Below, one piece after another: positions 43,801 through 52,050 of a DNA stretch of 64,000 bases. The position numbers and the translations under genes were made by a program. Below the pieces are notes generated by a model, which did not search any database, had not been told where the DNA came from, and saw only the letters and a program-made list of their open reading frames with translations. The stretch is from assembly GCA_964036045.1 (NCBI GenBank), contig OZ038380.1, positions 125,284,899 to 125,348,898 on the forward strand, in the 5' to 3' direction. This stretch comes from Eutreptiella sp. 'Long Island Sound 2002'. Lineage: Eukaryota > Euglenozoa > Euglenophyceae > Eutreptiales > Eutreptiaceae. The stretch's first letter is position 1, and the number at the start of each line of letters is the position of its first letter.

Positions 43801-44362
43801 TTTCGCCAAAATCAAGGAGGCACTGTGCGAGAAGTGTGCATTGTATATCCCCAATGACACGGGTGAATATGCGATTCACACTGATGCCTCGGATTTTGGC
43901 ATAGGCGGTGTGTTGGAGCAGCAATTGCCTGATGGTAGCTGGGCTCCCTGCGCCTTCTACTCAAAAAAACTCGAGGGCCAGATCCGGTATGGTCCTGAGG
44001 GCGAAGCCCTGGGCTTTACCGGACAAAGGGCGTGGTCTGTGCGAGAAAAGGAGACCTACGCACTGGTGTCCTGCCTCCTAAAGTTCAAGAGCTGGATATC
44101 AGGGCGTAAGGTCACTGTTTTCACGGACCACAAGTCCCTCGAGTCATGGTACAAGGAGGATCTCTGTACCATGGCTGGGCCCCTGGGTCGTGGCGGCCGT
44201 TGGCATGAATTCCTTTCCCGGTACAACATTGTTGTCGTATACGAGCCGGGTAAGGACAATGATGTCGCGGACGGGATGAGCCGGTGGGCCTACCCTGCGG
44301 GGCTGGCGGATGACACCAACTTCCATGGTTCGGACGCCGACCTCAAGGGGTATGAGGACTAG
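40853..44362 (+). CDS. Pol of element B: MT-like region, RT and RNase H
   Basis: The first ATG is at 40853, although entry by -1 frameshift from the protease frame is also possible. Residues ~1-350 are a poorly conserved linker. At 41929-42100 a degenerate methyltransferase-like block reads TLFLFPPARELP, KGVIVVPVRKREKWFWSL and VDWWDIP; the catalytic Asn of NPPF is replaced. RT runs from EKRGWIEGSKSPWVARGF through LDLEDGFHQMPL to the YIDD box at 43322-43333. RNase H has HTDASDFGIGGVLEQ, REKETYALVSCLL, FTDHKSLESWY and NDVADGMSRW. The frame ends in TAG at 44360, with integrase open in the same frame beyond it. All RT and RNase H core residues that I can check are present. Confidence 0.9.
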   Translation: MGHHKLVSVVLALSGSIAAQAGIHQNSRGWIEKDTPPASAPTRGDPQLVDDLCIMTSLLAGLCHQAKAPHSVQPEKHSAWPEVPTTGEPIRSQLRVPAAGADWDQTKEAKVDETLSSLFPTPTVLPSPDIRQEPSDQGPAAQLQVSGDLTKMIAVFAEDWLDIGDQELSGVRSVNVHDQDFESCSGDEGSLGFDPPDEFMGRFGYSWDRGGVELGAMNISVMDLQDPQDKAPMASPAPTGVSQEIPPIRPRRSARIPRKLRRPGIFKNGRYDLRPLWREKLCEWAGRALGTTEPLQPTLSPFYRLGTVSGVREKGRQWREWGQGRGGRRVKNRNRTGLSPPRKTKKAPKGYMCPWGGEHHTLFLFPPARELPETVQKVIWEGGKGVIVVPVRKREKWFWSLGEIAVDWWDIPKGESIFWDGKGKMLSQEGHLQYRAVLFDALGIEQEGLNQTSWKQPLGDPDLKEVLHQGAWRPEGTTAAPGLGKRPVGKKRRNWNVLALKRAKEGYGPPDSPDIDLIYPAFHKPSSQDDRNDPNRRSEVESSSRDSPAAPKLTLNRLEKVEASISSQKVVDWMMDPVGTETANWVDHRTPPQQLFHSRTRSVRSVLEADAKEFLDPHLQKMVESYRKKLLDEFKDTVFNSEWNNWEEIKANANKRGPDGWVKLELKEGSKPVAFSPIRAVGLLEEALKEKVQGFEKRGWIEGSKSPWVARGFLVPKPGVNKWRLGIDYRYLNSCLEGHEFPLPVIEDLLQRQHGNHLWTILDLEDGFHQMPLTEESRPLTAFCTPWGVYQWNVLPMGVKVGPQVYQRMVTHCIRHLPPSVRAYIDDLLVGTPPSKASRGKGKLLDSCALDEEAITEHYELVRKLFRCLADHHLQVKEEKCHLFCQRVKYCGHILHQGRRSPAPEKVAAVRDWTEAMIRTPKQMKGFLGVCNWYSIYIPQYASLAAPRMDSLKGKYERAPEGGKCKVPKDRNFIEWTETMRQSFAKIKEALCEKCALYIPNDTGEYAIHTDASDFGIGGVLEQQLPDGSWAPCAFYSKKLEGQIRYGPEGEALGFTGQRAWSVREKETYALVSCLLKFKSWISGRKVTVFTDHKSLESWYKEDLCTMAGPLGRGGRWHEFLSRYNIVVVYEPGKDNDVADGMSRWAYPAGLADDTNFHGSDADLKGYED

Positions 44363-46654
44363 GAAGCCCAAGAAAAGGCCCAAAATGATGCCCTCATTGA
44401 TCGGCTGTCCATATCCCGCGAAGGGAGTGAGTCTGGACCCCCGTGCAGCCATACGGCCAAGTGCCATGGTCACTGCAGCAGGTACAGCAATCTGCGCGCG
44501 GCCACCCACTACCCCTGCTTTCATTATGAGTGCGCCAGCCTGGAAACGGCCACTCCGGACAAGCTGGATGCCCAGAGGGCAGCTGATGCTCTGCTCTTTC
44601 CGAAATACAGGGCCCAGGTGACTCCGGACCCCCTTCCTGCTGATCGGCCACTCACTGCGGACCCCCCTCGGTGTCCTGATTGCCTGGATGACCATAAGAT
44701 TAACACGTGTGGTGTCCTGAACCTCCTGCACAGTGATCCTGATGATCCTGACTATGGTTCTGAGGCTGAAGAGTCCGTGGGTCCTGAGTTCTTTGAGGAT
44801 CCAGACCTCCATGGTATGGCCCATGTGATGAGGGAGTCTCCTCATGCTCCCCACGCCCTGATTGCTTCCGTCACATCGGTCAATGTGCCCCCACCGTGTA
44901 GTATCCTGTATGAGGATTGGGAACCATACTACGCTGAGGACCCCAACCTGAAAGTCCTGCTTGACTGGGGTATCAAGAAAAACATTGAGTATGGCATCTA
45001 CCGGTGGCATGAACCACAATGGGGACACCCCCATATCAGGGTGGATGGTAGGGCAGTGGTTCCTGTGGCCATCCTGAGCAATGTGATAGAAGCAGTGCAC
45101 TACTTTGCACATCCAGGTACCCCCAAAACCCTGGAACTGTTCAAGCGACAGTTCCATGTCCGAACTCTGTCCGAGGATAACCTTCGGGACAGAGTGAAGA
45201 AGGTTGTGGATGCCTGTGTGGTATGTGCACAGTCCAAGGCACGAAGGGGCCCACATCCTGACTCATGTGAGCCCTTCACCGTGCCCTCCTATCCCTTTGC
45301 ATCAGTGGCAATGGACTTTGTATCCCTGCCTGAAGTTAAACATCCTGAAACAGGGGTGAAGGTGGACTATGCGATGGTTATCGTGTGTCGGTTGACAGGT
45401 TATATCCTGGCCATTCCATGTAGACAAGAGGGATTGACGAGCCATAAAGCCGCCGCCCTATTTCTGCACTATTGTGCCTTTTTTACTGGGATGCCCAGGG
45501 AGATACATTCTGATAACCAGTCCATCATCTCCTCCGAGTTCTTCGACGCCCGCGGTGGTCTGGCTGGCATTACCCAGGCCGAGTCCATAGTGTATAGACC
45601 ACAGAGTAATGGGCGTGCGGAGCGGGCAGTCCAGTCTATTATCAATGCTTTGCGGCTATACTTGGTGTTCCGCAAGCTGGACTGGATCTATGCCCTGCCA
45701 TTTGCCCTGTGGGGTCTTAATGACCTACCGGGCCCCATCGCACCCTACTCACCGCACCGGCTGGTTTTCGGCCGGGACCCTATCGGGTTTGGCGAGGTAC
45801 CCCCCCTGACCGTGGATACCGGGGTGCAGGATGCGACCGAGTACTTCCGCAGGGCTCAGGACAAACGCCAACTCATCCAATCAAAGTTGGTTGACCTTCA
45901 TGCCCGGGAGTACCAGGCCTTCCTAAAAAAACACCCGTCTCTGCAGTTTAAGGAGGGAGACCGCGTATGGGTGCGAAATAGGACTGACCAGCCTGGCCTA
46001 CATCCCAAGCTGGACAGGATATGGCAGGGCCGTGCAGAGATCCTCCGTAAGGTTTCCACGAATACATACTTAGTAAACCTGAACGGTAAGGAGGTCATTC
46101 TGTCGGTGGGAAGGCTAAAGCCCTATATACCCCGACGGGATGGTGTGAACCCCCCCCTCCATCATTACTCTGAGCGTCGGGACCTCCACGACGACTCCTA
46201 TGTTGTCGAGGACGTCCTGGACCATGAGTATAGGGGTAAGGTTCGAGGGAAAGCGAAGAAGTCCAAACAGCCCTTCGAAGGCGGCAAACCTTGGTGGAAA
46301 GGCAAATACCGGGGTTTTGACCGGCCCGAATGGCATGATGTCACTGCTTTCCTGCATGACATCAATAAAGACTGGCTGGACTACAATCAGCGGCACCACA
46401 TCACGGTGTCCACTGATTCCCTCAGGGAAATCAAGCTGTGGCTGGACCGACTGATCTGCTGTCCTGATGCCCAGCCTGAGGGTGTCTATAAACTGTCCTG
46501 CCTGGCTTCTAGTTTGGGGCTGAATCAGGCAGATCCTCCACCCCCTGACATCCGCCTGGATGTCCCTGCAGCCCCTGAGCCGGTCTCTGGCCTACAGTGG
46601 GCAGTGAGTCAGGTGGCATCTATGGTGTTTCCCTCTCTCTTTTCTTCCCTCTGA
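44363..46654 (+). CDS. Integrase of element B with Cys-rich leader
   Basis: In frame with RT/RNase H across the TAG at 44360. The leader (44430-44700) is Cys/His-rich (CSHTAKCHGHC, YPCFHYEC, CPDC), suggesting metal binding. The integrase zinc domain follows (HYFAHPG...CVVCAQSK). The catalytic core has D at 45314 (AMDFVSL), D at 45512 (HSDNQS) and E at 45620 (GRAERA), exactly D-x35-E between the last two. Next is a chromatin- or DNA-binding C-terminal module (EGDRVWVRN, KLDRIWQGRAEILRKV, VGRLKPYIP), then ~150 extra residues. It ends in TGA at 46652. It would insert the cDNA into the nuclear genome, and its catalytic triad is intact. Confidence 0.9.
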   Translation, partial: EAQEKAQNDALIDRLSISREGSESGPPCSHTAKCHGHCSRYSNLRAATHYPCFHYECASLETATPDKLDAQRAADALLFPKYRAQVTPDPLPADRPLTADPPRCPDCLDDHKINTCGVLNLLHSDPDDPDYGSEAEESVGPEFFEDPDLHGMAHVMRESPHAPHALIASVTSVNVPPPCSILYEDWEPYYAEDPNLKVLLDWGIKKNIEYGIYRWHEPQWGHPHIRVDGRAVVPVAILSNVIEAVHYFAHPGTPKTLELFKRQFHVRTLSEDNLRDRVKKVVDACVVCAQSKARRGPHPDSCEPFTVPSYPFASVAMDFVSLPEVKHPETGVKVDYAMVIVCRLTGYILAIPCRQEGLTSHKAAALFLHYCAFFTGMPREIHSDNQSIISSEFFDARGGLAGITQAESIVYRPQSNGRAERAVQSIINALRLYLVFRKLDWIYALPFALWGLNDLPGPIAPYSPHRLVFGRDPIGFGEVPPLTVDTGVQDATEYFRRAQDKRQLIQSKLVDLHAREYQAFLKKHPSLQFKEGDRVWVRNRTDQPGLHPKLDRIWQGRAEILRKVSTNTYLVNLNGKEVILSVGRLKPYIPRRDGVNPPLHHYSERRDLHDDSYVVEDVLDHEYRGKVRGKAKKSKQPFEGGKPWWKGKYRGFDRPEWHDVTAFLHDINKDWLDYNQRHHITVSTDSLREIKLWLDRLICCPDAQPEGVYKLSCLASSLGLNQADPPPPDIRLDVPAAPEPVSGLQWAVSQVASMVFPSLFSSL

Positions 46655-47480
46655 GGTATCTCTGGACCTGCAGGTCTGCAGTACCTCCCTTTCCTTCTCC
46701 TCCTGGGATATCTCTGGACTTGACGCCCTGGGGTATCTCAGAGTCCTGAAATGCATCGCGCAGGGGCGATGCGGGGCAGTAGTTGGGGTCATGTACCTGG
46801 ATTGGCTTGGAGTGGCTCCGACCTAGAGTGCCAGCCAATGCAGTGAACCCCCAGCGCTCGCCAGGTCATGGGAATGGCTGTGAAGAGCCGAGTCCAAACG
46901 GACATACAGCCCGGAATAAGCAGGGTGTGCGACTTGATTTTTCGGCCTTCGTGTGATTGAAGGCCAGGCGGTTGCATGGTATAATGTGCAATAAGACTGG
47001 TGCGCAAGCACTGTCAAAGGGGACTGGCCTATGGGGAACCGCGAACGCCAGCAGGGTACGTTGGAGTGCTTCGGCATCGAGGTACCTGGGGTATGAGAAT
47101 ACCACCTTCCTGCTGGTACCTCTCCCACCGCCAGCGCACATACGTCCGCACCGGGGTACGTTAAACAGCTCAGGACCATGACAGGACGAGGCCCCGATCT
47201 GTATCTGTGTTTGGTGCTGAATTTCAGGCAGTTTATAGTATTTTATTGTGTACTATCCCATCTCTCTTGTCCTGCCCGCCATTGCTGAGAATGGCTACCT
47301 TTTTCTATTTTTTCACCCGCTGATGGCAAGCGGGCCCTTTCACTCTTGTACATATGTGGAAGTGGGAAGCCGTGCTGCAGGTAGTCACCTCATCTCTTGT
47401 GTACATAGTTTGCCCACTCGCCAGTTGGCCGTAGCTTTTTCTTTGAGAGTGGTCGCCAACTTGGTCCCCGGCGTTGAGCT
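46655..47480 (+). other. 3' untranslated region of element B
   Basis: No ORF of note. GGTATCTCTGGAC-type words occur three times between 46673 and 46750. It leads into the polypurine tracts. Confidence 0.55.
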
Positions 47481-47491
47481 GGGGAGGGGAG
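47481..47491 (+). promoter_or_regulatory. Polypurine tract copy 1
   Basis: GGGGAGGGGAG, identical to the tract bordering the 3' LTR, inside a repeated ~78-bp unit with the form CGCCAA...CTGGGGAGGGGAGTG. Confidence 0.6.
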
Positions 47492-47558
47492 TGGAAAGCT
47501 GATGCGGCCACCTGTTTTTCATTGAGAGCAGGCGCCAAGTCAGATCCTGTGTTGGTCT

Positions 47559-47569
47559 GGGGAGGGGAG
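47559..47569 (+). promoter_or_regulatory. Polypurine tract copy 2
   Basis: Second identical 11-base purine tract, 78 bases downstream of the first and followed by GTGTAAAAAACA rather than the LTR start. Confidence 0.6.
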
Positions 47570-47685
47570 TGTAAAAAACATTTGGCCGTTTAGGACAATT
47601 TTACACCCACCCGTCCCATCCCTTTGTATGTTTTGTGTCTGCCACCACCCGGTGGTTTCTTCCGCCTCAGTGGGTACACTGAGCT

Positions 47686-47696
47686 GGGGAGGGGAG
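47686..47696 (+). promoter_or_regulatory. Polypurine tract at the 3' LTR
   Basis: GGGGAGGGGAG lies directly against the TGTTTGG start of the 3' LTR, the position where plus-strand DNA synthesis is primed in LTR retrotransposons. This is the functional-position copy of the three. Confidence 0.8.
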
Positions 47697-48357
47697 TGTT
47701 TGGTGTCGTACAACCCCCCAAAACCCCCGCCTATGTCCTCCACTACTCATCCTTTACCCCCCCTCTTCAGGTCACAAACTGTACTTTGTTTTCCACAACA
47801 AGTCCTCATGCCAAGTTCCCCGAAACTTGAAATCTTTGGGAAACTTCAGGGGACTAGGCGCATTTTTTTGGTTTTTTGCGTCAATTGATAGGGAATGAAA
47901 ATCCCTTCATATTTGTGGGCGAATTTCCGTGAAATTCGCAAACGTACAGGACCTGGATTTTGGCTTCGGCGCCTGCGTGAACCGGCGTCGCGCCAGTCCG
48001 CGCAACTACCGCCAGTTGGCGCCCGTGCGACCAAAATCGCGAAACCATGAACTGGCCTTTACGGAAATTTAACAAAGGCCAGCGACAGTGATTTGACTTC
48101 ACTGTTGCTTCATTCAATGTCATAACTATACAATGGATTCAAAAAACCGCAAAGCGGTGAGGTAAAAATCGAAAAATGGGCATCGACATGATGCCCAGGC
48201 AGAATAAGATGCTGAGTAGGTCAAGGAGCTTCGCCGGCACCTTACGGTGCCTTTCATTTCTCTTGCCCCTCATTTGACTAGTCATGGCATGCCATTTTTA
48301 TGCATTTCATAGGGTCACTTCAGCAGAGGATATCTTTGAGCCACTGCTTCCGTAACC
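47697..48357 (+). repeat. 3' LTR of element B, part 1
   Basis: Matches 33764-34424 with about a dozen differences by eye. It is interrupted at 48357 by the LINE; the last 14 bases (48344-48357) are the target-site duplication. Confidence 0.92.
48344..48357. other. 14-bp target-site duplication, 5' copy
   Basis: CTGCTTCCGTAACC, repeated at 62849-62862. The uninterrupted 5' LTR has one copy with a single difference (34411-34424). The duplication proves that the intervening 14.5 kb is an insertion. Confidence 0.92.
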
Positions 48358-49344
48358 CAACGAGGACAGCAGAACCCACAGTGGGTGCTCTGCATGTTCA
48401 GCCCGGCGGATGCGCACATCGTCGTCTGCGACCCCGAACGCCTGCCGGGGCCCGAAGCCGTGATCCGCGTGGCAGACTGCACCCGCATGATCATCAAGGC
48501 GCTGCGGGAGGGCGAACACCACGCCCTCCTGCTCCAGGTCAGGCTGAAGGACAACGCCCGGGCGGCGAGGCCGGGAGTGTGGCCGGCAGCGGCGCACCCC
48601 GCCGACCTGGAGCTCCAGCTGGCGGTCCCGACCGCGGTGTACCACTGGCTACAGGCCTTCCACGACCTGCGATGGAGGGGCAAACCCGACCGCCAAATCG
48701 GCTCCACGCACTGGCAAACGTGGCTGCAAGCAGACGCGCAGCGCGATGCCATCCGAGGCCTCTGGCCCGCGCCCGCGACGCGAGCCCTCGATGCGGCGGC
48801 CCCGGGCCGCACGCTGGCACCACACACGGTGCCGCTGGCCAACCTGCCCTTCGAACCAGCGGCGGAGGGCGCCATTCGGAAGTCGGTGCCGCTCCCCCCG
48901 GCGCGAGGGGCCAAGGAGCCGACGAAATGCCCCCTGTGTGCGGACAAGTACTACACCAGCGGGGCAATGCTGGAACACCTGGCGTGGCACGCGGTGCACG
49001 CTGCGGCCCCGGCAGACGACAAGGAGGCGGCCGCCAACATCCTGCGGGGGAGAGCACGGAGGTCCCCGTGGCACGCCCCGTACACCCGGCGCCCCCCGCC
49101 CCAGGCAGCCGACCACGCAGATGGAGGTGAGGAGGCACCCGGAGCGGCCCCGGGGGCCGGCGGTGCGGCCCCACCAGGGTCCATGTCCATCCCCGCGGGG
49201 CTGGCCCCCCTGGCCCCCCTGGCTCCCCCGGTCCCCCGGGCCCCCCTGTGGGCCCCGCTGGGAACGGGCTCAGCGGATGCGGCGCACCCAGATGCCCTGG
49301 CGGCGCCGGCGGACCCAGCGGCGATGCCGATGCGGGATAGCTGA
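48358..49344 (+). CDS. LINE N-terminal ORF with C2H2 finger (5'-truncated)
   Basis: Open in frame 1 from the insertion boundary; the first ATG is at 48394. Residues ~1-180 contain hydrophobic/charged blocks (ADAHIVVCDPERLPGPEAV, VYHWLQAFHDLRW). A Cys-x2-Cys-x12-His-x3-His finger lies at 48928-48990 (CPLCADKYY...EHLAWH). A Pro/Ala-rich tail (PLAPLAPPVPRAPLWAP) follows. The frame ends in TGA at 49342, but the endonuclease starts in the same frame only ~30 bases later, so this may be the N-terminus of one long Pol interrupted by a nonsense mutation, or a separate nucleic-acid-binding ORF1. The finger is expected to bind the element RNA or the target DNA. Confidence 0.7.
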   Translation, partial: QRGQQNPQWVLCMFSPADAHIVVCDPERLPGPEAVIRVADCTRMIIKALREGEHHALLLQVRLKDNARAARPGVWPAAAHPADLELQLAVPTAVYHWLQAFHDLRWRGKPDRQIGSTHWQTWLQADAQRDAIRGLWPAPATRALDAAAPGRTLAPHTVPLANLPFEPAAEGAIRKSVPLPPARGAKEPTKCPLCADKYYTSGAMLEHLAWHAVHAAAPADDKEAAANILRGRARRSPWHAPYTRRPPPQAADHADGGEEAPGAAPGAGGAAPPGSMSIPAGLAPLAPLAPPVPRAPLWAPLGTGSADAAHPDALAAPADPAAMPMRDS

Positions 49345-52050
49345 CTCCAGGAGGACACGACGGGCGACGCCCTGTGGCTCCTCTCGTGGAACCTGCGCAA
49401 CGGCCTCGTGCCGCCAGACCGGTCCCTCCGGGACACACTCCGGCGGCGCCGGGGGCCGGCGGCCTGCACCGACAAGGAGCACCTCATCACCGGCATGCTG
49501 CCCCAGGAGGGGGGCTTTGCCATCATGCTCCAGGAAACGGGGATCGCCACCAGGGCGCAGGAGATGCACGTGGCCGCGGCGCTCCGGGACAAGGAGTACA
49601 CCGCCTTCTTCAGCAGCCGGCTGGCGGAGACGGGAGCCACCTCCACCTCGAGAGGGGGGGGCCTCCTCACCGCGGTCAGCAGCAAGTACGTGGCGGAGCA
49701 CGAGGTGCTCAGCTTCACGGAAATTGTCCCCGGGAAGGCCGCGGCCCTGGAGATCCGCACGGACGGGGGAGGCCTCACCCTCATCAACGTCCACGGGCCG
49801 CAAGCAGGCTGCTCCCCGTGGGCGGGACGGGCGGCGTTCTGGGCCGACATACAAATGTATGCCACGGCACGCAGCCTCGGCGGGAGGCACCCGGTGGTCA
49901 TCGCCGGCGACACCAACATCTACATGGATGTCCCCGCCAACCCGGCCACGGAGCATTTCCGAGCGGGCTGGGAGGCCTGCGGCTTCCGAAGGGCCGCGGC
50001 AGGCGGCGAGGAGGACATGACCCCCACGCTCCACCCGTCCCAGCACAGGGTGGACACCTTCCTGGTCAGCGAGCCCCTCCTGCCGTGGTCCCTGCGGGAA
50101 AGCGTCTGGGCTCGCGGCATGGCACACCCCCAGGTGGTCGGCTCGGACCACCTCCCGGTCCGCCTGGCCCTGCCGGGTCTCCTCAGCGCAGCGGGGCGCG
50201 CGGCGATGCCCACCCCCTACAGCCACACGGAGGGCCGCCTCCTCCCGTACGACGCCGAGGCCGCGCCCGTCCAACACTGCCTGTGGGCGGCGGTCACCGC
50301 CGCGCAGGATGAACCCTCCCTGGCGCCCTGGCTGGGTCCCGCAGAGCAGCACGACTACGGGTCCATGCCTGCGGCCGCGGTGGACAAGGTGTTCGAACAC
50401 CTCCACGCGACGCATGATGCCCTGGCGCGCGTGGTGGGACGCCGGCAGCCGTCTCCGGCGGGAACGGACCCGGCGGAGGGGGACCTCCCGGAGAGCGGAA
50501 AGCAGCTCCAGGCAGCGGTCCTCCGCTATGACACCCTGGCAGCGCGCGCCCCGGCAGCGTACCAGGCGGACGCGGCCAGGCATGGCATCCGGTCCGAGGC
50601 GGCGCTCCGGCTCACGGAGGAGCTGCAGGGTGTGTCGCCCGGGTTCCGCCCGACCACGCAGGGCCAGCTACAGGAGGAGCTGGAGAGGCAAGCAGCCGCC
50701 CTCGAGGAGGACATTCGCCAGCTCCGCGCCCTCCTGGCGGCAGACCGCAAGCGCGCCATCAAGGACTTCTGGCGCCGCCACGCCCCCGACATCGCCCAGC
50801 GATGGAAAGCCGTGCGGGGAGCCATAGAGGTAGAGGCCCCAGGCCCGTCAGGCCTCTGGAACGTGCGGGTTCCCAACACCCAAACGCTCCTCACGGAGGC
50901 CCACGACGTGATGTTCGCAGTTCGCGCCTTCTGGCGAGAACTGTATGACAAACGCCCGGTGGACCTCCCGGGTATCCAGGCGGTCCTCGACCGCCACGTC
51001 CCCCGGGTCCCTGAGGGGGCCTGGACACAGGTCCAGCAGTACTCCATGCAGGACCTGAAGTCCGCCCTGGACAAGGCCGATGGCAAGGCCCCAGGTCCTA
51101 ACCACGTGGAGGCCCGTTTCATCAAGGCCCTCCTGGCACCCGTCCAGTGGCTCCTGGTCCATTCCTACCGGGCCATCCTCCGCGGCGCCCCGCCGCCAAT
51201 GCACTGGAGGGACGCGCACATCTTGCTCAGCCCCAAGGTACCGGGCTCTGCCAGACTGGACGACTACAGGCCCATAGCCCTGGGCCAGCTGGACATGAAG
51301 CTGCTCACGGGCCCCCTCACCCAGCGCATCACGGAGGTGCTCACACGGCACGGAGTGGTCAGCGACTGGCAGCAGGGGGCCCTCCCTGGCTTCAACACAG
51401 GCCCCCCGCTGTTCATGGCGCAGCGGCAGCTCCAGCGGGGAAGGCCCAACTACGTCTTCTCCTTTGACGCCCGCAAGGCCTTCGACACCGCCTGACACGG
51501 CGCCCTCCACCTCATCCTGCGCCACCTCTCCGTGCCGCCGGACGTCATTGACCTCCTGCTCTTCCTCCACACGTGCGCCAGGCTGCGCATCGTCACAGCA
51601 CACGGGCTAACGCAGCCCGTCTACATGCTACGCGGCGTCTGGCAGGGCAACCCCGAGAGCCCCCTGCTGTACGCGCTCCTCCTGGAGCCCCTGCTCAGGG
51701 CACAGGGGCACCGCCTGCGCCCGCCGGGAGGGGCCGAGCACGGCCTCATCCAGGCCTATATCGACGACCTGCTGGTGGTGGCCCACACGCTGCAGCACTT
51801 CGTCGAGGGCGTGGAGGCGGTGGCCGCGTACCTGGGGATGATGGGCATGGAGCTCAACCCCCGCAAGTGCGCCATGGCCACCACGGAGGGGGTCCCGGGC
51901 CTGCAGCTGCGCCTCTGCCCCCACCTGGAAAACCCGTGGTACTGGGTACCAGCGGCGGACTCCGTCCCCCACCTGGGACTCCAGCTGCAGCCGGACGGGG
52001 AGTTCTCCCTGCAGCGCAAGCACCGGCTACGCCTGGCGGCAGTGCACACT
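49345..52050 (+). CDS. LINE APE endonuclease and reverse transcriptase (one in-frame TGA)
   Basis: Frame 1. APE endonuclease ~49372-50190: LLSWNLRNGL, MLQETGIA (catalytic Glu), VVIAGDTN (49906 onward), HRVDTFLVSE and VGSDHLPVRL (SDH at 50143-50154). After a helical linker, RT starts at DGKAPGPNHVEARF (~51080), then LDDYRPIALGQLDMKLLTG, FSFDARKAFDTA (motif A), VWQGNPESPLLYALLLEP (motif B) and AYIDDLLVVA (motif C; YIDD at 51757-51768). A TGA at 51493 interrupts directly after motif A where Trp would be expected. A one-base shift near 52050 moves the frame to 3. The APE nicks the target and RT copies element RNA at the nick. This copy is inactive because of the stop and the shift. Confidence 0.88.
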
